Positions 36,782-45,797 of a DNA stretch of 64,000 nt are shown piece after piece. The position numbers and the translations under genes are program-made. The notes below the pieces were generated by a model. That model saw only the letters and a list, made by a program, of their open reading frames with translations, made no database searches and was not told the origin of the DNA. Numbering within the stretch: position 1 is the first letter of the stretch; each line of letters begins with the position of its first letter. Source of the stretch: Desulfomonile tiedjei DSM 6799. Lineage in GTDB: Bacteria; Desulfobacterota; Desulfomonilia; Desulfomonilales; Desulfomonilaceae. The stretch lies in NCBI RefSeq assembly GCF_000266945.1, contig NC_018025.1, positions 3,476,001-3,540,000 of the forward strand. The letters are read 5' to 3'.

Positions 36782-37799
36782 ATTCCAAAATCACCTGGAC
36801 TGCCTGCTCAGGATGCTTGTCCAGAATTTCATATGCTTCCGCTGCACGGTCGATCTTGAACCTGTGAGTAATAAGTTCAGCCGGCCGGACTGTGCTCAAA
36901 GCTGCTATCGCGGTTGTGAGTCTTCGTGCCTTCGTCCAGAGCCCCGTAAATTCAGGAGCCATGGTGCTAACCTGGCTGCTGATCAGCTTTATCCGCGCTC
37001 TGTGAAAACGACCTCCCAGATCCAGTTCTGCCTTCTTTTCTCCGTACCAGGAACCGACAACAATGCGGCCCCCTAATCCTGTGAGCGCTATGGCAGTGTC
37101 AAGGGCCTTTGGATTGCCCGAAAGCTCGTACACCAGGTCGGCCCCACCTTGCAGGCCATTCAAGCCGAGTAAATCCTGAATCTCAGGGAGAGTATGCCCG
37201 TCAGCCGGATCCAAAGACCGTGCACCCATCCCCCGGGATTTTTCTCGTCTTAACGGAAAATTGTCAAGACTCAGAAGCAGTCCAAGCGGCAGTTTCGCCA
37301 ATAATCCCGCGGTGAGCAGCCCGACGACGCCTTGCCCTATGACTACGACCCTCTCGCCGATGAGCGGCTTACCGTCCATCAGGAAGCTTACAGCAGTTTC
37401 CATGTTCGGGATGAATGCGGCCTCTTCGGGATTCAGTGATTCGGGAAGAGAAATCAGATGCTCCGGTTTTGCGGTAAAATAACTCTCGTGAGGATTGAAT
37501 GAGAATACCGATTTTCCTAGCCATTCCCGAGAAACCGACGCTCCGGTTTCAACAATTTCACCGACACATGCGTATCCGTATTTGAGCGGATAGGAGAAGG
37601 TGCCGCCAAGCGCGGGAATGGACTCGTCAATGGCCAGGTTTGCCGGCCATTGTCCTCGATAGACCAGCATTTCGGTCCCAGGGCTGATGGCCGAACATAT
37701 GGTTTTGACAAGGACCTGATCGGACGCCATAATCGGAACAGGCTCTTCTCTCGGTTCTACCCGATACGGTTCCACAAAATGCACTGAAAGATTCTTCAT
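36762..37799 (-). CDS. MDR-superfamily dehydrogenase
   Basis: 345 residues. GroES-like N-domain with CSAISPGTEMLVYRG, then a Rossmann domain with VVIGQGVVGLLTAGLLAKL. The classical zinc-site signature GHE is replaced by YGYACVG, so it resembles the BchC-like branch and may not bind catalytic zinc. It is an NAD(P)-dependent reductase or dehydrogenase. It follows the RibD-like gene by 22 bases and overlaps the PTPS gene. The alcohol or ketone substrate would be the side chain of the pathway product. Confidence 0.85.
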   Translation of the reverse strand: MKNLSVHFVEPYRVEPREEPVPIMASDQVLVKTICSAISPGTEMLVYRGQWPANLAIDESIPALGGTFSYPLKYGYACVGEIVETGASVSREWLGKSVFSFNPHESYFTAKPEHLISLPESLNPEEAAFIPNMETAVSFLMDGKPLIGERVVVIGQGVVGLLTAGLLAKLPLGLLLSLDNFPLRREKSRGMGARSLDPADGHTLPEIQDLLGLNGLQGGADLVYELSGNPKALDTAIALTGLGGRIVVGSWYGEKKAELDLGGRFHRARIKLISSQVSTMAPEFTGLWTKARRLTTAIAALSTVRPAELITHRFKIDRAAEAYEILDKHPEQAVQVILEYGGNYA

Positions 37800-37821
37800 A
37801 CGGTCTCTGTTGAATTTGGGA

Positions 37822-38523
37822 CTAGACCAGATCTCCCCATAAAATGAGATCTTCTCCCAACCACCGGTGTTGCGGATTCGAGACGCGCGGAAAATTCTCC
37901 GGTCCCGGCAATCCCAAGTCTTTGACAGCCCGCAAACCTCCGACCATTACCGGAGCGACGGTCAGGACAATGTAGTCGGCAAGTTTTTCGAGAAGAAAAT
38001 TCGTTATGATACGTGAACCGCCTTCCACCATGAGACTCTTGAAACCCAGATTACCGAGATTGTTCAGCATCGCATGGAGGTCCACGAGATTCCTCGAGTT
38101 TCGCGGTACAGTGATCACCTCGGCTCCAGTGGCTTCGATAGCCTCGCGACGGACCTCGTCGTGTCCGGGCGCAGCGATAACGAGGGGGCGTCGGGAATCC
38201 TGGTTGAGCAAATTGCACTCCAGCGGAAGCCTGAGACGGCTGTCCACCACAATCGGTCTCGGACTGCTACCGTGAACCAGCCTCACATTCAGCCGAGGAT
38301 TGTCCGAAAGCACCGTTCCGATGCCCACGAGAATAGCCTCATGAGCCGCTCTGAGTTGATGAGTGAGAGTAAGCGATTGTTGTCCGCTGAGAGGTAGTGC
38401 TTCGCCCGGCTTTGCGGATATGCATCCATCCAGACTCTGAGCATAACTGAGAGTGACAAACGGACGCCGAGTTCTTCTAAAATGATGCTCTGACAGAGCA
38501 GTAAGAGATTTTAAAAACTCCAT
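37822..38523 (-). CDS. RibD C-terminal (DHFR-fold) pyrimidine/pterin reductase
   Basis: 233 residues from ATG 38523, chosen because homologues begin near this point; a frame 8 codons longer exists and neither start has a good binding site. The RibD_C fold shows VTLSYAQSLDGCISA, LRAAHEAILVGIGTVLSDNP and a late MVEGGSRIITNFL NADPH segment. There is no deaminase domain. It is the first gene of the five-gene operon with MDR, PTPS, GT4 and methyltransferase. It may reduce a pterin or deazapurine intermediate rather than act in riboflavin synthesis. Confidence 0.83.
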   Translation of the reverse strand: MEFLKSLTALSEHHFRRTRRPFVTLSYAQSLDGCISAKPGEALPLSGQQSLTLTHQLRAAHEAILVGIGTVLSDNPRLNVRLVHGSSPRPIVVDSRLRLPLECNLLNQDSRRPLVIAAPGHDEVRREAIEATGAEVITVPRNSRNLVDLHAMLNNLGNLGFKSLMVEGGSRIITNFLLEKLADYIVLTVAPVMVGGLRAVKDLGLPGPENFPRVSNPQHRWLGEDLILWGDLV

Positions 38524-39033
38524 GCAACAGTGAAGAAGAACTCCCATGGGATATGTGTAACCCGATCGACTGCAGATGCAGTTGCGATCTTCTGGAGCGG
38601 AACACTAGCATGATGTCGCACAACATACAAGATTGAACTGTCGACTGTTTTAATATGATCTCTGCTGAAATACGCAGAAGATGGTTGTGCGATGCCAAAC
38701 TACGGCTCGTCTTTCATGCCGCTTTGCGAAATCCCGACAGAAATATCTGCTCTTCATTTCTCAGATACGCAGTCACGAAATTCAGGCGATCCATGTGGAA
38801 TTAATGCCAATAAAACATTGACTTAGCTACAAATGGCATTACATCCTCAAAAACTTGAAAAAATGGGAAGCATAGCGTATTCTTGCGCGTTGACGTTTGA
38901 CTGTCGGCACACAGATCGATGGCTAATAAAGGAGAACGTCCGTTGCTTCAGGGTACTGCGTTGCGTCTGCGACCGTGATCAAGTTGAAAAGGTTTTCTTA
39001 TCCTGATGCAATGAAAAAGAAGGCATTTTGACA
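38524..39033. other. Divergent intergenic region, nothing recognised
   Basis: About 510 bases between the divergent RibD-like gene and tsaE. I see no gene, repeat family member, or riboswitch-like conserved core. Confidence 0.4.
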
Positions 39034-39549
39034 ATGCTCAGGTCCGTCAGTCTTATTACCCGGTCGGAAGAAGAAACCATGGAAGTAGGAGCGGCTCTGG
39101 GCAGATTTTTGAGACCTGGCGATATGGTGTTCTTGATCGGCGAACTAGGATCGGGAAAAACAAGATTGGCGAAAGGTTTGATTGCCCAAGCCACCGGAGC
39201 CCCCCGGGAAGATGTGGTGAGTCCCACCTTCACGTTAATGAACCGGTTTGAGGGCGATTTCGACGTATACCACGCGGATCTCTATCGACTTGCTCCCGAA
39301 CACGTTGAAAGCATAGGACTTGAAGATGCTTTGGATCAGGGTGGAGCCCTTCTTGTAGAATGGGCCGAAAGAATTTCCTGGACCGAAGACGATGCTCTGG
39401 TGGTCCGGTTCCAGGCGCCGGATCGAACCGATACTCGGATAATCGTTTTGGAATGGCAAGATCGAAGCCCCTGGCGAGAGAGAATGCCGTTGATTCTGAA
39501 AGAAATTCCTGAGGGCATGAAGCTGGATCATGAGAGCCTTTCAGTCTGA
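39034..39549 (+). CDS. tsaE: tRNA threonylcarbamoyladenosine synthesis ATPase TsaE
   Basis: 171 residues from ATG 39034; a TTG two codons earlier is nearer to AGAAGG and is possible. P-loop GELGSGKT at 36-43; SPTFTLMNRF and the YHADLYRL segment with its conserved His/Asp are typical of TsaE. With TsaB and TsaD it makes the t6A37 modification of ANN-decoding tRNAs. Length is slightly above the usual 150-160. The aspartate kinase gene follows after 61 bases. Confidence 0.93.
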   Translation: MLRSVSLITRSEEETMEVGAALGRFLRPGDMVFLIGELGSGKTRLAKGLIAQATGAPREDVVSPTFTLMNRFEGDFDVYHADLYRLAPEHVESIGLEDALDQGGALLVEWAERISWTEDDALVVRFQAPDRTDTRIIVLEWQDRSPWRERMPLILKEIPEGMKLDHESLSV

Positions 39550-39610
39550 AGCTCGTCTCGAAAGGCTCTTGCTGATATCGGGTAATTAAGAAACCGTACG
39601 GAGTATCATT

Positions 39611-40834
39611 ATGGCGTTGATCGTTCAAAAGTACGGAGGAACCTCTGTCGGCGATCTCGATAGAATCGCAAATGTTGCGCGGAAAGTCGCTGCAACGAAA
39701 GACAAAGGTAACGATGTCGTAGTTGTTGTTTCCGCAATGTCGGGCGAAACGGACAGGCTTCTCGGGTTGGCAAAAAAGATATCTCCTTTGCCGAATGAAA
39801 GAGAAGTGGACGTACTCATATCCACGGGAGAACAGGTAACCATAGCGCTCCTGGCAATCACCTTGGAATCTATGGGCTACAAGGCTCGTTCCTATTGCGG
39901 GTGGCAAATACCGCTCGTCACCGACGCAGCTTACGGATCGGCACGAGTCACGGATATCAAGAAAGAGGCTCTCTTGAAGGATCTGCAAGCTGGCCATATC
40001 ATTGTGGTTGCGGGATTCCAGGGAGTGGACGATGCCGGGAATGTCACCACTCTGGGTAGAGGCGGTTCAGATACTTCTGCTGTAGCAGTCGCGGCTGCTT
40101 TGAATGCAGATCTGTGCGAAATATTCACCGATGTTGACGGTGTATACACGACAGACCCCAACATTACGGCCAAAGCCCGCAAGATACCCAAAATAGCCTA
40201 CGAAGAAATGCTCGAAATGGCCTCGCTCGGGGCCAAGGTGCTTTACATTCGGGCAGTTGAATTCGCTATGCGCTACAAAGTTCCTGTGGTGGTTCGATCC
40301 AGTTTTACAGATAATGAGGGTACTCTGGTAACCGAGGAGAATTCAGATATGGAGAAAGAATCAGTAAGATCCGTCACCTGCAACACCAAAGAAGCAAAAA
40401 TAACGATTTCCGGAGTAGAGGACAAACCGGGGATTGCTTCAACTATCTTCTCGCTGCTTGCCGATTCTAACGTTGTTGTGGATATGATCATTCAGAATTC
40501 CAGTGAAGCAGGTAAGACGGACATTTCGTTCACGCTTCCGGAAGCAGATCTGAAGAAGGGGTTGGAGATTTGCCAGCGACTCAAGCAGGATTTGCACGCA
40601 GAAGAGATTTCAGGCAGCTCCGATATTGCCAAAGTATCCATAATCGGACTGGGAATGCGCTCTCATTCGGGGGTTGCGGCAAAAATGTTTACCGCACTGG
40701 CCAAAGAAGGAATTAATATAGAAATGATCTCCACGTCAGAGATTAAAATATCCTGCGTTATCAGCCAAAAGTACGCCGAGTTGGCAGTCCGCACTCTTCA
40801 TGATGTGTTCGAGCTGGATAAGGCATCGGCGTGA
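39611..40834 (+). CDS. lysC: Aspartate kinase
   Basis: 407 residues, the monofunctional class with a kinase domain and two ACT domains. KYGGTSVG at 7-14 is the ATP-site signature, GFQGVDDAGNVTTLGRGGSDT the catalytic core (key residues G, R, G, S, D), and two ACT units start at about 267 (ITISGVEDKPGIA) and 345 (VSIIGLGMRSHSGVA). It phosphorylates aspartate for lysine, threonine and methionine synthesis, with feedback control through the ACT domains. cimA follows on the same strand. Confidence 0.96.
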   Translation: MALIVQKYGGTSVGDLDRIANVARKVAATKDKGNDVVVVVSAMSGETDRLLGLAKKISPLPNEREVDVLISTGEQVTIALLAITLESMGYKARSYCGWQIPLVTDAAYGSARVTDIKKEALLKDLQAGHIIVVAGFQGVDDAGNVTTLGRGGSDTSAVAVAAALNADLCEIFTDVDGVYTTDPNITAKARKIPKIAYEEMLEMASLGAKVLYIRAVEFAMRYKVPVVVRSSFTDNEGTLVTEENSDMEKESVRSVTCNTKEAKITISGVEDKPGIASTIFSLLADSNVVVDMIIQNSSEAGKTDISFTLPEADLKKGLEICQRLKQDLHAEEISGSSDIAKVSIIGLGMRSHSGVAAKMFTALAKEGINIEMISTSEIKISCVISQKYAELAVRTLHDVFELDKASA

Positions 40835-40902
40835 ATCTTTGCACATAAGGGATTTCCTGTAAGCGTTGAGAAGACACGCTGCATTGGGATGGAGGCAAGT
40901 GA

Positions 40903-42483
40903 TTGACTCGAATTGAGCTGTACGACACCACACTCAGGGATGGTGCTCAGACTTGGGGAATAACGTTCTCTCTGGACGATAAGATAAGGATTGCTCAGAA
41001 GCTCGATGAAATGGGTATCGATCTTATCGAAGGCGGATACCCGGGATCTAATCCGAAGGATCGCAAGTTCTTCAAAGCGGCCAAGGATATCCCCTTCAAG
41101 CATTCACGTATCGTAGCTTTCGGAAGTACCTGCAGATCGGATTTAACTCCGGAAAAGGATTCCCAGGTAGCAAGTCTTATTGAGACGGGTACTGAATACG
41201 TGACGATTGTGGGCAAGAGCTGGGATCTTCATGTTCGTGAGATTCTGGCAATTCCCCTGGAAAAGAATTTGTCCATGATCGAGGACACCATAGCATTTCT
41301 GCTGCCTCACTTTTCCAGGGTCATTTTCGATGCGGAACACTTTTTCGACGGTTTTAAACGGAACAAGGAATACGCAATTCAGACATTGCGTGCCGCTGAA
41401 GAAAAAGGAGCAACGGTCCTGGTTCTCTGCGATACGAACGGCGGGTGTCTTCCCTCCGAAATCTCGTCAATCATCACAGAAACGAAGAAACACGTATCCG
41501 CGGCCATCGGCATTCACAGCCACAACGATTCGGAAACCGCTGTTGCTAATACTCTAGCTGCTGTGCAAGCCGGGGCTGTTCACGTTCAAGGGACTATCAA
41601 CGGCATCGGAGAGCGCTGTGGCAATGCCAACCTGATTTCCATCATCCCGGCGTTGGCTGTGAAGATGCAATTACTGGATTTCCCACCGGAAAAGTTGCGG
41701 CTCCTGAAACATGTTTCCGAATTCGTGGATGAGATGGCGAATCGGACGCCGCTGAAGTCTCAGCCGTACGTAGGAGCGTCCGCTTTCGCGCATAAAGGCG
41801 GGCTGCACACGAGTGCGGTCATGAAGAGCACCATTGCGTACGAGCACATAGACCCCACTCTCGTGGGAAACAACCGCATCTTTCCCATGTCCGAGCAGGC
41901 CGGACGAGCCGCATTGGTCCAAAAAGCCGCTCAGTACGGGATACCTCTCAAGCCCGAAGATCCCAGGGTGAACGAGATCCTCAAGACCATAAAGGATCTT
42001 GAAGCGAGGGGCGCACATTATGAAGTGGCGGACGGCTCCTTCGAGTTGCTCATGAAAAGAATGCTCGGTCTGCACAAGAAGTTTTTTACGCTCCACGGAT
42101 TCCATGTCAGCAATATGAAACGCCAGGGCGATACCAAGACGTATTCCGATGCAGTCGTCAGAATCGTGGTTGGCGACAAAATGGAGTTTTCCGCAGCCGA
42201 AGGGAACGGTCCGGTGAATGCGCTCGACCTGGCATTTCGCAAAGCACTTCAACTCTTCTATCCATGTGTTACCGAAGTGATGCTGACAGATTTTAAAGTC
42301 CGCGTGCTGGAAGGAACGTCCGGAACCGGTGCCACGGTGCGAGTCTTAATAGAATCCACAGACGGCGACCAGGTGTGGTGGACGGCGGGATTCAGTCAGA
42401 ATGTTATTCAAGCATCTTGGGACGCCCTTGTTGACAGTATCGATTACAAGCTCCAGAAGGATTTGGCGAATCGAGGCTCATGA
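40903..42483 (+). CDS. cimA: (R)-citramalate synthase
   Basis: 526 residues from TTG 40903, 7 bases after GGAGGC. The HMGL-like barrel starts YDTTLRDGAQTWGITFSL. FDAEHFFDGF and the metal site IHSHNDSETA are seen. The C-terminal LeuA-type regulatory domain runs from about 395 to the end. The YDTTLRDG and HNDSE motifs with the DUF-type 520-residue length place it with citramalate rather than isopropylmalate synthases. It condenses pyruvate and acetyl-CoA in the threonine-independent isoleucine route. Its stop overlaps the next start (ATGA). Confidence 0.93.
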   Translation: MTRIELYDTTLRDGAQTWGITFSLDDKIRIAQKLDEMGIDLIEGGYPGSNPKDRKFFKAAKDIPFKHSRIVAFGSTCRSDLTPEKDSQVASLIETGTEYVTIVGKSWDLHVREILAIPLEKNLSMIEDTIAFLLPHFSRVIFDAEHFFDGFKRNKEYAIQTLRAAEEKGATVLVLCDTNGGCLPSEISSIITETKKHVSAAIGIHSHNDSETAVANTLAAVQAGAVHVQGTINGIGERCGNANLISIIPALAVKMQLLDFPPEKLRLLKHVSEFVDEMANRTPLKSQPYVGASAFAHKGGLHTSAVMKSTIAYEHIDPTLVGNNRIFPMSEQAGRAALVQKAAQYGIPLKPEDPRVNEILKTIKDLEARGAHYEVADGSFELLMKRMLGLHKKFFTLHGFHVSNMKRQGDTKTYSDAVVRIVVGDKMEFSAAEGNGPVNALDLAFRKALQLFYPCVTEVMLTDFKVRVLEGTSGTGATVRVLIESTDGDQVWWTAGFSQNVIQASWDALVDSIDYKLQKDLANRGS

Positions 42484-42941
42484 AGTACTCGCGCATACCC
42501 CGAGTGAACAGGCAAGTGCAGGGGCTGATACTTGTGGGAATAATTGCGCTCGTAGTTCATTGTGTTGGGATTCTCGTTCCTTGGGTGCCATGTGACAGGT
42601 CCATTCGTCTGACCGGCAATGCGTCGGAAATCGACATTGGCAACATATCCGGCACTCACAAAGTAAACACTCGGAAGAAACTCGATTTGAATGTTGCCGA
42701 TGAATCGGATCTTCGGGCCGTTCCCGGAATCGGGCCGGTGCTTGCGGGCAGGATAGTGTCTCACAGGGATTTGATTGGGGGATTCACGAGCCTGGAAGAA
42801 TTGAAGAATATCGCTGGAATTCGCGCCAAGAAGTTTTCACAGTTTTCCCGGTTTCTGGAGATCTCCGACAGCTTCCATGGGCAGAAGCACGTCCAATCCT
42901 CGTTGAGTTTCTCGAATCCACCGACTGGGCCCGACGAGTAA
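42480..42941 (+). CDS. ComEA-like helix-hairpin-helix protein, membrane-anchored
   Basis: 153 residues. One membrane helix lies near 15-35; the C-terminal half is a double HhH unit, LDLNVADESDLRAVPGIGPVLAGRIVSHR and FTSLEELKNIAGIRAKKF (key motif PGIGPVLAGRI). This is the ComEA DNA-binding arrangement. It may bind incoming DNA at the membrane, but no other competence genes are near. The start overlaps the cimA stop. Its last 105 bases overlap the minus-strand membrane protein gene. Confidence 0.88.
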   Translation: MKYSRIPRVNRQVQGLILVGIIALVVHCVGILVPWVPCDRSIRLTGNASEIDIGNISGTHKVNTRKKLDLNVADESDLRAVPGIGPVLAGRIVSHRDLIGGFTSLEELKNIAGIRAKKFSQFSRFLEISDSFHGQKHVQSSLSFSNPPTGPDE

Positions 42942-43421
42942 CACATGCCCGGCTGCTATGAGATCTCTCAAAGAGATAGCCGTCCCAACTGCAATGACTA
43001 TCCACATCTTCGGTCCAAAAGCCACACCCAATTCGTAGAGCGCAAGGCACATCAGGGGAATGCTGGTCACAGGAAGAACGGTAACGAGGAGAAAGGCATT
43101 TCGGGGAAGTTCGTTACCTCGGACCACCATGCCTTTAGGGTTCTTGGGATAAGCCTTTCTTGCTCTGCCCAGTGCTACTTGGAACGTGAGAGCACGTATT
43201 CCCATATACATTCCTGCACTACCCGAAGCCATTGCAATGAGTGTTATCAGCGAAGGAACAGGTCTTACTGTCAGGGAGAACAACAGCTTCATTGCTATCA
43301 GGACGAGCATTCCTGAAAGTACAGACCACAGGCCCATTTTGGGGATGCCGATCTCCATCTCCAAAAAGAATGCCGGGGAAGAGGACCGGCGCAGACCGGA
43401 GGAAGGTTTCTTGGTTTGCAT
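42837..43421 (-). CDS. Integral membrane protein, possibly DUF3267-like
   Basis: 194 residues from ATG 43421; the frame continues 22 codons upstream but those run into a family C repeat. Four or five hydrophobic segments are seen (near residues 30-50, 60-80, 110-135, 145-165). The GNELPRNAFLLVTVLPV stretch recalls DUF3267 putative peptidases, but the HExxH expected at the start of that domain is absent, so the relation is doubtful or the protein is a catalytically dead form. It overlaps the comEA-like gene tail to tail by 105 bases. Confidence 0.55.
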   Translation of the reverse strand: MQTKKPSSGLRRSSSPAFFLEMEIGIPKMGLWSVLSGMLVLIAMKLLFSLTVRPVPSLITLIAMASGSAGMYMGIRALTFQVALGRARKAYPKNPKGMVVRGNELPRNAFLLVTVLPVTSIPLMCLALYELGVAFGPKMWIVIAVGTAISLRDLIAAGHVLLVGPSRWIRETQRGLDVLLPMEAVGDLQKPGKL

Positions 43422-43472
43422 GGGAGACCGGACCGATTCGGACAATTGTGTCACGGGTCGGAACTTCTTATA

Positions 43473-43557
43473 ACAATTTGCATTCAAAGTTGGACGAAAA
43501 TCCCTCCATTCCCCCTTTATAAAGGGGGAATGGAGGGATTTTGAATGCAGATTGGTA
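43473..43557. repeat. Family C repeat, copy C3
   Basis: Ends CAATTTGCATTCAAA and TTTGAATGCAGATTG are inverted. The interior CCCTCCATTCCCCCTTTATA is matched by AAAGGGGGAATGGAGGG. It is nearly a perfect palindrome overall. Confidence 0.8.
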
Positions 43558-43569
43558 TTCTAACAAATC

Positions 43570-43712
43570 CTTCCCCGAACACTACCTCAAGAACCTTTGA
43601 TATTCGCCGAAATTCGAATTTCTTCCGGGAATTTCGGGTTCCGACGGATGATAAAAGTTGCTTGGAGTGGTTTACAGGCGGGGAAAACTCTAATATAAGA
43701 CGTCTCCCCATT
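43570..43712 (-). repeat. Family F module F5 (minus strand) after the VWA gene
   Basis: On the minus strand, an imperfect GGGGAGACGTC...TTTTCCCC hairpin (about 43680-43709) is followed by CCACTCCAAGCAACTTTTA (the spacer). A palindrome CCGAAATTC/GAATTTCGG (43607-43615 and 43629-43637) comes next. A reversed partial module TTCCCCGAAC...CCTCAAGAACCTTTG lies at 43571-43598. Confidence 0.6.
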
Positions 43713-43733
43713 ATTCTCTAAATACAAGTAATT

Positions 43734-45290
43734 TCAATTCAGTTTCCGAATAGACCGGGATGTTGTCAGCTTTCCTTTTTTCACCTTGATGTCAAGCACC
43801 ACAGCTTCTCCGGAACTGATCTTCACGCTTTGAATGGTTCGCTTCGATGATTGGATTCCCGCAACCACAGGGAGTTCCACGGAATATTCTCCAGGAACCA
43901 AAGTGACTTCCTCTCCGGGAACCGCGGTGAACACGGACTTCTCACCTTTGATGGTGATTTTTTCCATAATCGGAGCCTTGAGCGCTTTGCCGTACCTGGA
44001 GAGCACTTGATCCGTATCGCCGGGGTTATTCATGGTAAAGAAGACGCCATTCGTTTTCTTTGCCAAACTGGAATAGCCAAAGTCCTTGTTTTTTGCCATG
44101 CCGAGCCCGAGAACATCGACACGCGCAGATTCTTTTCCGAAAAGCTGTTCCACGATAGCAGCCGCATCCGCTTTTAGACATTTGCCGGAACCGTCCGTAA
44201 CAATGAGCACTCGCGGGGAAAGCTTGCTTGCTTTGATAGCTTCAAAATCCTTCTTCAAGGAGAAAGCCGCTGCCGCACAAGGATTGGTGACGCCACCAGG
44301 AGAAAGCTCGGCAAACTTGTCATTGAGTCCCGGAAACGGAGCTTCGGACCAGTCGTATAGCATACGGCTGAGACAGGGAGCAGGTTTTTTCTTTCGATCC
44401 TTGTCCGGTTTACTGCATTGGAAATCCCGCACTGCCAGTTTCGATCCGGGGGGCATGCCTTCGGGAATTTTCTCGATGAGATTCGTGGCAGATTTCAGTC
44501 GATTCCCGGCCCAAAGGCGGTTCTTTCTCGCCATATGAGCAGAATCGTCAAGGATAACCATCAATCCCCACTTCGCAACCGCACCGGAGTAATTATGAAT
44601 CTTGACTGTCATCGATCCCGGTAACTGGAATTGCTCAGCCTTGCTCTTATCGTTAATTTCCGGCGCACTCGGCGGAGTGGTGGCGACAACCTCCTTCTTC
44701 GGTGAAGTTTTTTGTTTTGTCGGGCCACCCTTGTCCTGCGGAGTAGTCTCTAGAATCGTGCCGGTTTTCACTGCAGGATCGCTTGCACCGTCTGTCGCTT
44801 CAGCAACGGCAACTGTCGGTTCCGGAACGCGAGCCTCCACTGATGGACCTTCTTCTGTTTTGAGAGTCGGTTCCCGGTCGCTCGGCAGAATAGGAGCTTC
44901 GGCCGTCCTATCATCTGCATGTTGTGTTTCCGAAACGGTTGATGCGCCTGCCGAAACTCCGGGCGGACACGTCTTCGCTTTCGTGGGTCCGTTCGGATCC
45001 AAAGTTTTTTCCATAGAAGGGAAAAGGACTTTGGAGGGATCTACGGGACTCTGTCCGACTCCCTTCAGGAGTTTACCGGAAGAAAAAAGGTTGTCAGATT
45101 GACTCCGACCGAAGGAAGGCTCCGTTTTCGGGGAGACCGAAGAAGGCGCCCTCATATCTGAACCGATTTTGTAGGCGACGACCACGGCCGCAACAGCGAA
45201 TCCGACGGTCAGCAGCAGTTTCAGGAGTGAGCGTTTCCTGGAACCGCCTGCCTGGTCCTTTTGGCTCTGCAGATCAGATTTCTCTTGCAT
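43734..45290 (-). CDS. Membrane-anchored VWA-domain protein
   Basis: 518 residues: a cytoplasmic N-terminus, one membrane helix (about 21-41), a long low-complexity Pro/Ser/Thr/Glu linker to about 230, then a von Willebrand factor A domain. The MIDAS first motif is DDSAHMA rather than the canonical DxSxS. A later VTDGSG supplies the third MIDAS aspartate. The C-terminus (from about 420) is beta-rich. It is probably a periplasmic adhesion or sensor protein. The RNase P RNA gene is immediately upstream on the same strand. Confidence 0.75.
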   Translation of the reverse strand: MQEKSDLQSQKDQAGGSRKRSLLKLLLTVGFAVAAVVVAYKIGSDMRAPSSVSPKTEPSFGRSQSDNLFSSGKLLKGVGQSPVDPSKVLFPSMEKTLDPNGPTKAKTCPPGVSAGASTVSETQHADDRTAEAPILPSDREPTLKTEEGPSVEARVPEPTVAVAEATDGASDPAVKTGTILETTPQDKGGPTKQKTSPKKEVVATTPPSAPEINDKSKAEQFQLPGSMTVKIHNYSGAVAKWGLMVILDDSAHMARKNRLWAGNRLKSATNLIEKIPEGMPPGSKLAVRDFQCSKPDKDRKKKPAPCLSRMLYDWSEAPFPGLNDKFAELSPGGVTNPCAAAAFSLKKDFEAIKASKLSPRVLIVTDGSGKCLKADAAAIVEQLFGKESARVDVLGLGMAKNKDFGYSSLAKKTNGVFFTMNNPGDTDQVLSRYGKALKAPIMEKITIKGEKSVFTAVPGEEVTLVPGEYSVELPVVAGIQSSKRTIQSVKISSGEAVVLDIKVKKGKLTTSRSIRKLN

Positions 45291-45311
45291 GGCGGGCCTC
45301 GTGTTGAGTCC

Positions 45312-45661
45312 GGGGGGACAATAAGCCGAATTCTGTTCCCGAAGAACGGGCGGCGATCATTCCTCTGGGACGACGGTCACCCGTCGCCTCAAGCGACCTA
45401 CCCGGAAGCATCGGACGGGCCATCCTCAAGCGCTTCCCTATTTGGTCTTGCTCCGAATGGGGTTTTCCAGGCTCTCGTGTTACCACGAAAACCGGTGAGC
45501 TCTTACCTCGCCTTTTCACCCTTACCTCCCGTTCGAGAGGCGGTATCTTTTCTGTGGCACTTTCCTTGGGGTTACCCCCACCGGGCGTTACCCGGCATTC
45601 TGCCCTATGGAGTTCGGACTTTCCTCCAACATTTTCATGTCAGCGATCGCCTCGTCCCCCC
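45312..45661 (-). ncRNA. rnpB: RNase P RNA (bacterial type A)
   Basis: Read on the minus strand, it opens GGGGGGACGAGGCGATCG, contains GAGGAAAGTCCGAACTCC (the universal CR I/P4 motif), GGTAAGGGTGAAAAGG and AAGACCAAATAGG, and ends ACAGAATTCGGCTTATTG followed by CCCCCC that pairs with the 5' GGGGGG. About 350 nt, normal for type A. It is the catalytic RNA that matures tRNA 5' ends. Confidence 0.96.
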
Positions 45662-45672
45662 AGACACTGCCG

Positions 45673-45701
45673 TATATATGATAACGAAGAAGAAAATGCA
45701 A
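45673..45701 (-). promoter_or_regulatory. Sigma-70-type promoter of rnpB
   Basis: On the minus strand, TTGCAT (45696-45701) and TATATA (45673-45678) are 17 bases apart, placing the start a few bases before the GGGGGG of the RNA. Confidence 0.6.
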
Positions 45702-45797
45702 GAGATTCGACGTGTTCTATAAAATCCTTGAAATCCGTATCATTATGTTATAGCATCGAAAATCAATTTCGCAGGCTTCTCATCAAGGAAGCGTCTC

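Noticed and set aside
39230-39997. 255-codon frame on the minus strand over tsaE and lysC
   Set aside because: It covers parts of two certain genes and has no family features.
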